From Schistosoma mansoni (lineage: Eukaryota > Platyhelminthes > Trematoda > Strigeidida > Schistosomatidae): 64,000 nt of DNA. Each line of letters begins with the position of its first letter. Within the stretch, counting starts at the first letter, position 1. The notes beneath the pieces are model-generated. The model had not been told where the DNA came from. It searched no databases and was given only the letters and a program-made list of their open reading frames with translations. The position numbers and the translations under genes were made by a program. Location: positions 248,001 to 312,000 of the forward strand of contig NW_017386069.1 in the NCBI RefSeq assembly GCF_000237925.1, in the 5' to 3' direction. Below are positions 55,255-64,000 of this stretch, piece after piece.

Positions 55255-55630
55255 AACAGAAGGGGGTTTTGTGGAGATTTGAGTAATTTTTTATATAGTT
55301 GAAATCATGAGTCAATTGAAGCTAGACCATTATGGAAAACCTGGAAGTATTGGACGGTCGTTTCGTCCTATTATGGAACTCCTCAGCTCAATTTTGTGGA
55401 TTGGTTGAAGTTAGACATTAACACCGTTGGATACCGGCAAGTTCAGTGGTCTAGAGGTTAAGTGCTCGCGTGTGAGACCGATAGGTTCTGTGTTTGAATC
55501 TCGTGAGGCGGGATCGTGGATTCGCACTGTTGAGGAGTCCCACAATAGGACGAAACGACCGTTCAGTGTTTCCAGGTTTTCGATGGTGGTCTAGATTCAA
55601 TTGACTCATGATTTTCAACTTTATAAAAAA
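55255..55630. repeat. Family B inverted pair with two opposing hammerheads
   Basis: Left: terminus CAGAAGGGGGTTTTGTGGAG, minus tail, minus hammerhead to CTCCTCAGC at 55388. Right: plus body from TTTTGTGGATTGGTTGAAG, tRNA head, plus hammerhead (TTGAGGAG, GTT variant) and tail. The left ribozyme has lost its outer stem I strand at the junction. Confidence 0.85.
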
Positions 55631-56164
55631 TATTTAATTAAATTATAATCTATAAGTTTCGTTGTTATATACTGACTTCGGTTGAAGTATTATGAGAAAC
55701 CAAAGAGCATTGAATAACTATTTCTTTCTAATAAGGAGTTCTTTGACAGTGCGCATTTACAATCTCATAGAAGATCGAGTCCATAACTTACAGTTTTCGT
55801 TGTGAGCATTTAATCATTAGAGCCACATGGTCCATGTCGAGTGGTATAATTTTGACTCCGATACATTTCCTATACAGCTAGACGATTACCCAATGACACA
55901 TTTGAACTGCAACAGTTATTGCTTTTCTCTAGAAATTCAGTAACATCTTAAAATATGTCATTAGGGAGCTAACCATTCTAGTTTATTTGGACGAGTTTTG
56001 TTGAGACTGAATTGACTTGTAGGTTCAACTGTTAGTAGGTTCGTGGTTGAGAACTGGTGGAAAGTCCTTTATTATGATGAAACAGCTATTCAATCTTCTC
56101 TGGTTTTCAGAAGTACCCCACAATAAATACAATTTATAAATTAAATTACAAATTAAATTATATA

Positions 56165-56240
56165 AACGGCCGTTCAGTGCTTCCAGGTTTTCCCTGGTAG
56201 TCTAGCTTCAATTGACTCACGCTTTCAACTATGAAGATAT
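56165..56240 (+). repeat. Family B element, stem III and tail only, plus
   Basis: AACGGCCGTTCAGTGCTTCC, then TAGTCTAGCTTCAATTGACT. Confidence 0.75.
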
Positions 56241-56639
56241 TATGGAAATTATTATATATGAAGTGAAACATCTGTTTCTTCTCAATTCTATATTTCGTAA
56301 CAATTTCTTCCCAATTTCAATTATGTGGATTAAAGTTGTACGTTAGAAAAAATTCTGACAGCCTTATCAGCTAATTAATGAATTGGTTAAGTTTAATAAA
56401 TCATTTAGTAACTCTAGGTTACCTATTTTCCTACTGTGCAAAAGAAAATATTGCTATATATTATTTCAATATTGGATTTAGTTTTAATCCAATAATCATA
56501 TCATTTATTCACGTGGATTTTTATCTTTGAAAATGTTACAATCTGTCACTATATTAATTCTTGTAATACTCAAGTGAAATAATCATCACTTTTAATATAT
56601 TTTCCTTCTTATATTTTTTTATTTGGCAGGATGAATCAT

Positions 56640-57192
56640 GGTTTTAATAATTTTTTCTGGTTAGCGTTTTTTTAGCGAGTTGGTTTTCTACGGGATGGGG
56701 TCGCTAACCCCATACCCAACCCTCCTCCTTTACCCGGGCTTGGGACCGGCAGTAGCCCCTGGAGGAGCTACAGGCGGAGTTCTACGCAAGATACTTCGGA
56801 TCCGTTGGACAGACACTATCAGCAACAAGTTACTGTGGGAGATAACAAACCAGATTCCAGTAGAGGAAGAAATCAGGAAGAAGCGCTGGAAGTGGATAGG
56901 ACACACATTGAGGAAATCACCCAACTGCGTCACAAGACAAGCCCTTACATGGAATCCCGAAGGCCAAAGGAAAAGAGGAAGACCAAAGAACGCATTGCGC
57001 CGAGAAATAGAGACAGACATGAGAAGAATGAACAAAAGTTGGATAGAATTGGAAAGGAAGGCCCAGAACAGAGTGGGTTGGAGAATGCTGGTCGGCGGCC
57101 TATGCTCCATTGGGAGTAACAGGCGTAAGTAAGTAAGTAAGTAAATAAGTAAGTAAGTAAGTAAGTAAATAAGTAAGTAAGTAAGTAAGTAA
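56640..57192 (+). mobile_element. Young, internally deleted RTE-type retroposon with TAAG tail and target-site duplication
   Basis: It is flanked by the duplication GATGAATCAT (56630-56639 and 57193-57202). The 5' head (TAGCGAGTTGGTTTTCTACG; encoded [19 protein letters not shown]) is joined in frame to an RTE C-terminus ([74 protein letters not shown]). The frame 56680-57132 is open for 150 codons but has no reverse transcriptase or endonuclease, so it moves, if at all, with help from a full RTE. A (TAAG/TAAA)n tail at 57124-57192 ends it. The open frame and exact duplication mark a recent insertion. Confidence 0.92.
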
Positions 57193-57204
57193 GATGAATC
57201 ATTA

Positions 57205-57825
57205 TTATATTAGAATTCATTTATGTTAGACTTAATGCATAAACTTTACAGTACTTTATACGGCGTATCTATTAAATAATAAGTCTAGACCATGAATTCT
57301 GGCCCTATTGAATTCATTCTACAAAGAGATCTAGTAAGTTCATACTACTGATAATTCTAAGGATGAAACTAGATAATTACTCCTCACTTATTGAGTTTGA
57401 ATTAATTTATATTTATATTGAATTGTAGTGATAGTATATGAAAGTGTGTCTCATAACAGACTATATATAGTCAGTTTATGAGAACGATTTATTGTCTTAA
57501 TTATTGTATAAACTACTCTAATATTATACAATTGGAAAATCTGAAATCGATAGTTTCCAGAATATGTTCTACTAACGCAGAATAAGATTATTGCTTTACA
57601 TTTAGAAAGTTTACCATCCATATTAAATAAACGTGGATGATATTGTCTAGATCAACAACAAGAGATTTATAATTAAACTGTCCAGATCAGATAACTCGAC
57701 ATTATTGAAAAAATCTGCCTGAGCCATAGATTTTCTTCATCATTTTAATGAATATTACTGGAATTCGGTCCAAATACAATCACTTTTATGACTCTACATT
57801 TCAAAATAACTTTAGTTAAACAACC
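57205..57825. other. Intergenic, no feature seen
   Basis: Nothing recognised. Confidence 0.45.
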
Positions 57826-57829
57826 ACTG

Positions 57830-57965
57830 AAAATTAAGAGGCAACAAACAGTTATGCATTGCCGATTCCACTGTTAATCAAACCCCTAGACCTTCAGGTC
57901 TCATAGTGAGCACTTAATCTCTAGACCACTCAGTTAACATCTAACAGTTTACATTTCTAACTTCA
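57830..57965 (-). repeat. Family B element, very decayed minus copy
   Basis: AACCACTGAAAATTAAGAGG, CCTAGACCTTCAGGTCTCA and TCTAGACCACTCAGTTAACA keep the family order (tail, B side, A side). Confidence 0.45.
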
Positions 57966-58254
57966 ATCAGTTTGATATATTGTTTATTCACAATTTTTTG
58001 TCATGGTGAGATTGGTCTCATGCCTGGGATGTTTAAATCCTACTTCTTATCTCTGTCAGTAACGTTACTGTCATATATTTCCAACTGTAAACTATGAAGA
58101 AATATGAATCTCACTCTCATTTACTGTTGGAGGACAGAGAGAAATTACTATCACTGACTGGTCAAAATTCAATTTTGTATATCAACAAGGAGATAATTCA
58201 AACATTTAGTAATAATGATATAAACATTATACTCATTGAGCAAGTTAGTGGTTG

Positions 58255-58840
58255 TGTCGACTAAGTAGCTCAGTGGATAACGAGTTGGCATCTAAATCGA
58301 TAGTCACTGGATTTGATTTAATCTCAGAGTACATATCAAGTAAGCATATCTAGATGGAGAGTCTCAAACAAAGCGAAACGCGAGCTCTAGATTTCACTGA
58401 TAACCATAATCCATTTATTCACTTGGTGTTGTTTACTTGTATCTTCCCATTGTTATTTAGGACTGCAATTGATCAGTCTCTTATTGGCATACGTGCATAC
58501 TGTGCGTGTTGCCTCGATATAGCAAAGATTGATGGTGGCTAGCAGTGGAATCCAGGGCGCACAGTTCGTCCTATTTGGGACTCGTCAGCTGGATGCATCT
58601 GCATCTCAGAGCGAACATCAACTCTGACATGCAGATACATCCGGCTGAGGAGTCCCAAATAGGACGAACCGTGCGCCCTGGATTCCACTGCTAGCCACTA
58701 TCTATCTTTGCTTATAGTGCTTGTGACTTCAGGCAATATCGAGGCAGTACGCACAGTATGCACATATGTCAATAAGAGACTGATCAATCGCAGTCCTAAA
58801 CATTAATGAGAAGATTCAAACAAACAATTGCCAAGTGAAT
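58255..58840. repeat. Sm-alpha palindromic cluster: plus unit, then a long inverted repeat with two opposing hammerheads
   Basis: 58262-58410 is a decayed plus head and hammerhead. 58420-58600 is the downstream part and hammerhead on minus. 58625-58835 is hammerhead and downstream part on plus. The arms 58420-58600 and 58625-58835 are reverse complements, with about 20 extra bases (GCTTGTGACTTCAGGCAATA region) in the right arm. Both ribozymes share the same unusual changes: GAAC for GAAA and GCC for GTC before CTGGATTCC. Confidence 0.9.
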
Positions 58841-58844
58841 TTTA

Positions 58845-59265
58845 TCAAGATAATGGTAATAATAATCGACATTATTACTACCATCACATTATTACTGCAT
58901 TTAGTAACCAAGGTGTACATGCCATAATTTGTAATTTATTGATAGTTAAACGTGAACAAATACTTTTGTATTGTATGTTGATGGGTCATTTATTTATCAT
59001 TAGTGTTGTTGTTGTGAGATTGTTATATTCAATTATTAAATGACATGTTTTGTAATTGTAATCTCCACGATTCATACAACAACAACAACAGACAACCTGA
59101 AAGTATGATTTACCTAGTAATGGTAACAATGTATGAGGTTGAAAAGAAAATATTCAGTGGACTGGAAAACAATTTAAATTTTAGAATTAATCATAATTCA
59201 TATTTTTGTATTATGACTTGTCATTAGAGTTCAAGAAAAAATCATGTGAATAATGGAAAGTTGTT
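58845..59265. other. Intergenic, no gene supported
   Basis: Two 60-71 codon frames (58828-59043, 59045-59227) show no family signature. ACAACAACAACAACAGACAA near 59077 is a short CAA repeat. Confidence 0.4.
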
Positions 59266-59267
59266 AG

Positions 59268-59400
59268 ATATTTTTGACTGGATTTCATTTAAAAAGAGAA
59301 AAAAAGGAACGAATATTGAACAAATCAGTCATGCAATATCATGTTTTGTATAATTTGTCATTTGTTCAAATTTTGGTCAAGTTAAATAGTCTATCATTTG
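59268..59400 (-). repeat. Inverted duplication, arm 2
   Basis: Reverse complement of 54321-54452, about 98% identical by eye. Confidence 0.9.
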
Positions 59401-59912
59401 AATAGTTGAGATCATGAGTCAATTGAATCTAGACCATCATGGAAAACCTGGAAGCACTGAACGGTCGTTTCGTCCTATTGTGGGACTCCTCAACAGTGCG
59501 AATCCACGATCCCGCCTCACGAGATTCGAACACAGAACCTATCGTTCTCACACGCGAGCACTTAACCTCTAGACCACTGAACTTGCCGGTATCCAACGGT
59601 GTTAATGTCTAACTTCAACCAACACACGAAATTGAGCAACCGTCCACTATTATCTTCAGTGAGTTACTACCTCACAACAGACCTGGTTGAACTCCACTGG
59701 TCACTGCTTCTCACTAGAACTCCAGGAATTATCTTTTGAAGTCAGTCACTTGTGAGCATATGAGGTGGATACGCACTACTGAGGAGTCCCACAATAGGAC
59801 GAAATGACCGTCCAGTGCTTCTAGGTTTTCCATAATGGTCTAGCTTCAATTGACTTATGATCTCAACTATTGAAATTACTATAATATTCACAAAACCCCT
59901 TTTGATATTAGT
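59401..59912. repeat. Family B palindromic element with hammerheads at both ends and a target-site duplication
   Basis: Minus tail, minus hammerhead (about 59452-59500, variant TTGAGGAG/GTT), tRNA head and full body to AGTCAGTCACTTGTGAGCAT at 59760. At once a plus hammerhead follows (59774-59818), with plus tail and terminus TTCACAAAACCCCTTTTGAT. TAGTCTATCATTTG occurs on both sides (about 59387-59400 and 59911-59924), so the whole double-ended unit inserted as one piece. Confidence 0.9.
59774..59818 (+). ncRNA. Hammerhead ribozyme, family B, right end of the palindromic element
   Basis: CTGAGGAG at 59779-59786, stem II TCC/GGA, CGAAA, GTC ending 59812. Stem I GCACT/AGTGC with one unpaired base next to the core. 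Stem III has one weak and one mismatched pair. Confidence 0.65.
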
Positions 59913-59954
59913 CTATCATTTGTTTCAAAAATTCAACAGTGATTAGTTAAATAG

Positions 59955-60255
59955 TGAAGAAAATAAGATGGTGGCTGAAGGTAGTCAACAGAAAACCCCA
60001 TTACCTGGATTTCGTGCTATATGGCACTCATCAGCAAGGTGTATCTGTAATCATGAGGGAACTGATACTCCTTGACTGATTCGATCCTCACCATCCAACC
60101 ATCATCTCATCTCAACATAGTTGATGCAATGTCGAGTCACCTAGACTAGTGGCTACATTGCAACTTGGTTGATAGAATTCGATCTGCACTAAGAAGGACC
60201 TAACACACATGACATTGATTTGTATCCAGTGACCAAGCAATTGTAAGAAGGGAAA
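59955..60255 (-). repeat. Possible third hammerhead-like repeat family, better copy, plus low-copy repeat
   Basis: The minus strand reads CACCTTGCTGATGAGTGCC, loop ATATA region, GCACGAAATCCAGGTA. CTGATGAG, stem II TGC/GCA, CGAAA and a GTA triplet are in hammerhead order, but I find no good stem I. A B-box-like GATTCGATCC lies at about 60080. 60120-60250 is shared with 52120-52260. Confidence 0.4.
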
Positions 60256-60259
60256 ATAA

Positions 60260-60605
60260 TCTAGCTGATTTTAATGTTTTTCGTTAAAACATCTTAGATA
60301 AAATGTAATTCAGTAGTGTCATTCAGCTATCTGAAGTTAAATCAAATAAATTATCTCAAAATAGCTTTTCATTCTTTCTAAGTTATCAAGGTGTCAAGTA
60401 AAGATCATCGGTTTATTCATATGATCTAATAGGTTTAAGCTTTGATAAACAACTTTAAAATCAGAATGTAGGTTTTGTCAGGCGATTTATCGTTAAAATT
60501 CATTACTGTTTTATCCTAAAACTTTATGTTTATTTATTATTTGGTAAAGTAGTATTATGGTGATCAAGAGAATTCCACATCATGATATCCAAATGTTCTT
60601 ATATG
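60260..60605. other. Intergenic, no feature seen
   Basis: Nothing recognised. Confidence 0.45.
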
Positions 60606-60614
60606 CTATCACGT

Positions 60615-61143
60615 TATTTATTATTATTTAAACACATAAATATTGGTACAAGGAAGCACCAGATAAATATACGCCTCACAAATCTCATTTGATTTGTGTG
60701 AGGGCTGTGATACTGCCCAAATGCCCAAACTGAAACAGGTGGTTTTCTTAGGGAACCACACCCGGAGCCTTTGACCTAAAGGTCTGATCTACAAGACAGT
60801 GGAGCATCGTGGGGAGATGCAGTCCCATGGTAGCCGGTGACCAACAGCAGGTTCATTTGCCATTCGTTCCATCAGGATACTGGAGCCCATGTGCACCATT
60901 GGTTTGGAATCAGGGTTTTCCAACTCCCCTAGGTGGACCCTCCGTGTCCACCAACCCGGTTAAAGCGCCGGACATTCGCTTTTCGTCCTCTCATTTTCAT
61001 AAACAACACCGGTGCCACGAGAAGGCAGTGAGTAGGACTTCCCTGACAGAGGCTATATATATTCGCTGGCCATGTGAGAGCATTTCGAGAGGGAGAGTGG
61101 ACTCTCCCCACTCCCGGCCGTACCAGAGCATTTGGGGGCATGT
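60615..61143 (-). repeat. AAAT-tailed 530-bp retroposon, copy 3, with target-site duplication
   Basis: TATCACGT at 60607-60614 is repeated at 61144-61151. The minus strand begins near TGCCCCCAAATGC and ends with the AAATAATAATAAATA-like tail. Full length, little changed from copy 4. Confidence 0.92.
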
Positions 61144-61154
61144 TATCACGTATG

Positions 61155-63205
61155 TAATAACAAATTTAAAACAATTTTACAAAACTAAATAAATAGAAAG
61201 GTTTGTTTGTAACCAGTATGTTTTAATCTATGGATTTTCGAATTAGGACTATAGTGGCACACCATTTTTGGTTAGATAGATAGTCAGCTAACAACCAATA
61301 AGAGCACATGTGTGTTTATTTGTAAAAATCGAAGAAGTCTTCCACTATTCATAGAATCTTTTAGACTAATTTATCTAGACTCCTAATACATTCTTTTTGT
61401 TTTAAATGAAACAAAGTTTTCTGATAATAACAGGTCAGCTATACAGTAACAGTTGTCCTGGATTGTAAATCCTCCCAAATACTTCTTTAATCCATTCTTT
61501 ATTCCTTCAGCATCGTTAGTATGGGCTCTTGTTTGTTACTGTTGTACCAACTAATAATAGATTCTAATTCAATGAAACACTATTAACATGATCCGCTTCA
61601 ATAATAACTACGATGTAGTGAAAACGGACTAGCATACAACAAATACTTCAAGAGGATTAACAAAAAAATCTTGTTTCCCACTAGTGAAAACATCCAACAT
61701 ATCATCAGATAAAAAAGATAAAACTCATTTGACATAATTATTTGTAACCTACAACACAGATTCACCTCCGTTAGGACAGTATAAAAAGTCATAAAACACT
61801 GAACATCTGTTTCATCTCAGTGCACACACACGACCATGCTAAAGGTCAAACCTAAGATATTTATGTCTCGTGGTAAGCGCTTGACTATTAAACTTTTGTT
61901 TTGCCATCTAGCCACACGTCCTCAATAATGGCACTGAAAAATCTTTGGTCTACATAACGTGTCAAGTTTTGCTGGAAATCTGCACCATTGGATTTCGACT
62001 CAGGGGTATAATGGTCAAATGCTTATCCCGAGACAAGAAGGTGTTGGGTTTGATCTTTAATGAAATCATGTGTTTTTATTCCTGAAGTGTGTTATATAAC
62101 AACGAAGAGGTAGTCTGCTGATCTATAGCTTGCAAAGGTAATCTAGTTAAGGTCAATCCATGATGAATACTATCTTTAAATTAAATCAGTCTTTACAAAA
62201 CTCTTTAATCGATTCTGTGAATCGTTAAAATCAACTACATTCATCCCGATTGGACACTGAAAATCATTTTTACATCATTATAACCTCATATTTATTTTGT
62301 TAAAATTGTGTTTCAAAATTAGAAAAAAGGACAAGATTAATTTAGAGTGTAAATGATTGTTCATGTATTAAATACTAATAATCATATGTGATACACACCT
62401 GCCCTCAAAAATATAAGTTGGAACAAATTCATGTTGTAGACATTTAGACACAATTCACTAATTCTACTGACAACAAATGCATTATAGTAACTAACTTGAA
62501 CTTCAGCATAGTTAAAAATGAATCATAACTATCTGGTATTTGGATTTCACTTGTTCAAAAATGAATATTTATTTATTTGATTGTAAAATTATTGATGTAC
62601 GCGTGTGTTGTGCACATATATATGTATAGAACGTATTGTATTAGGTGTTGGTACGTGGATACAAATATCAATTTATTATCTTCATTATTCATCTTTAAGA
62701 TAATTGTGACTGACAGGAAAATTGCATGTTGTAACCTTAGTTGTGTAATAACCGTGGTTACTAATTATTATGATTAAAATTTGTCTATTTTTATGTTAAA
62801 GTATAATAATATTACAAGCCTTATAGCTTAGGAGCAAAATGAAACTTGAATCAAAGTAGATATATAACCTAGACAAATAATGTAATAGGTTGTAACAATT
62901 AGTCTGGTTCAATATTTTGTTACATTAACTTGGACTATTATAATAATTCCAGAAAAAAAAGAAATAAGGAATGAAGTGTAACTAAGTTTGGTGTATTTTC
63001 TGTTTTACTTCGTTAAATCATACATAGATCATATTACAGGCGGATTTGTTTACCGATTATGTGTTAAATTAACTTGTCAATATGTATAGTTTTATCTAAA
63101 TTGATTGAGTTTCATGTAAGATACAAAATGAACGCATTCGTATAAATCTGATTAATTTGAAGTTATACTCGTTGAAGAGTTTCCATCACCTCGACGATAA
63201 AGCTC
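61155..63205. other. Intergenic; weak tRNA-like trace near 61990-62070
   Basis: GACTCAGGGGTATAATGG and GTTGGGTTTGATCTTT resemble decayed A and B boxes. Otherwise AT-rich and featureless. Confidence 0.4.
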
Positions 63206-63222
63206 ATTAATTCTACAGAATT

Positions 63223-63742
63223 TATTTATTTATTTATTTATTTAAACACATATATATTGGTACAAAAGGGCACCAGGTACATATGCGCCACACTATTTGT
63301 GTGTGTGGGCTGTGATACTGCCCGGGTGCCCAAACCGAAGCAGGTGGTTTTCTTAGGGGGCCACACCCCGAGCCTTTGACCAAAAGGTCTGATCCACAAG
63401 GCAATGGAGCATCGTGAGGAGATGCAGTCCCATGGTAGCCGTTGACCAATGACAGGTTCGTCCGCCATTCGTTCCATCAGGATACTGGAGCCCATGTGCA
63501 CCATTGGTTTGGAATCAGGGTTTTCCAACTCCCCTAGGTGGACCCTCCGTGTCCACCAACCCGGTTAAAGCGCCGGACATTCGCTTTTCGTCCTCTCACT
63601 TTCGTAAACAACACCGGTGCCACGAGAAGGCAGTGAGTAGGACTTCCCTGACAGAGGCTATATATTCGCTGGCCATGTGCGAGCATTTCGAGAGGGAGAG
63701 TAGACTCTCCCCACTCTCGGCCGTACCAGGGCATTTGGGGGC
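63223..63742 (-). repeat. AAAT-tailed 530-bp retroposon, copy 4, with target-site duplication
   Basis: ATTCTACAGAAT flanks it (63211-63222 and 63743-63754). The tail is five TTTA units on the + strand (63223-63244). On the minus strand it holds a 96-codon frame beginning [20 protein letters not shown], with traces in the other copies, of unknown meaning. Near its 5' end the minus text GGCCGAGAGTGG resembles an A box, but no convincing B box follows. Confidence 0.93.
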
Positions 63743-63764
63743 ATTCTACAGAATAGATAAATTG

Positions 63765-63900
63765 AAATCTAAAAACATAAGTTTCGTTCTGTTTGGGACT
63801 TGCTCGATGGGTGTATCTTCAGTACAGTGTTGATATTCGTTTTCAGACTAAAACCACGATACTATTCACTTCGAATACCAATGCTATGTTACGTAGTCAA
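63765..63900 (-). repeat. Decayed Sm-alpha unit, minus
   Basis: GTTTCGTTCTGTTTGGGACT corresponds to the stem II and GAAA block on the minus strand, followed by GATATTCGTTTTCAGACT in the promoter-proximal position (compare 44000-44020). The core is broken. Confidence 0.55.
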
Positions 63901-64000
63901 GAAAGCCATTAACTTATTCAACAGGTATGATGTTTCTATCATTGTAAGCAAACATATGAATTATCCCGTTGTTGATATTCAGAACCGAATTTCGATTAAC

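Noticed and set aside
56730-57110. 126-codon minus-strand frame over the RTE derivative
   Set aside because: Antisense shadow of the open RTE frame; the plus frame carries the recognised LINE tail.

Overview
This is eukaryotic, AT-rich DNA dense in repeats. It almost certainly comes from a blood fluke (genus Schistosoma). I base that on repeats matching what I know of schistosome genomes: tRNA-headed repeats carrying hammerhead ribozymes (the Sm-alpha type), RTE- and CR1-like LINE pieces, a Ty3/Gypsy fossil, and a host gene with long introns and a 21-bp micro-exon. Two 200-N runs (22150-22349 and 34994-35193) are assembly gaps. I cannot fix the species.

Only two host genes are supported. The first, on the + strand from 1876 to 12964, is the gene for NF-YC, the histone-fold C subunit of the CCAAT-box factor NF-Y. 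It has six coding exons whose junctions I could place by reading frame and GT/AG sites (exons 1876-2052, 5052-5264, 6372-6881, 9621-9779, 11494-11514, 12440-12964; 534 residues). All introns are phase 0 and they hold LINE and SINE-like debris. The second, on the - strand at 17437-17766, encodes a 109-residue single-pass membrane protein that I do not recognise, with a poly(A) signal just downstream. The genes converge.

The rest is mobile-element landscape. 1-960 and 17860-19170 are CR1-type LINE pieces on the - strand. 24170 to about 28600 is a decayed Ty3/Gypsy element. RTE-type LINE 3' ends are scattered through the window, one of them a young insertion with a TAAG tail (56640-57192). Four copies of a roughly 530-bp retroposon with an AAAT tail all lie in one orientation, two of them with clean target-site duplications. 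From about 21.9 kb on, the window is peppered with two families of short elements, each with a tRNA-like RNA polymerase III promoter followed by a hammerhead ribozyme.

The most interesting signal is how these ribozyme elements are arranged. In both families the ribozyme-bearing ends repeatedly occur as inverted, head-to-head pairs, giving palindromic units with a hammerhead facing each way (7485-7810, 36175-36475, 42158-42590, 43910-44195, 46995-47255, 55255-55630, 58255-58840, 59401-59912). One family also has recurrent inverted termini of about 43 bp. Classical Sm-alpha satellite is a direct tandem array, so this inverted organisation deserves a second look.
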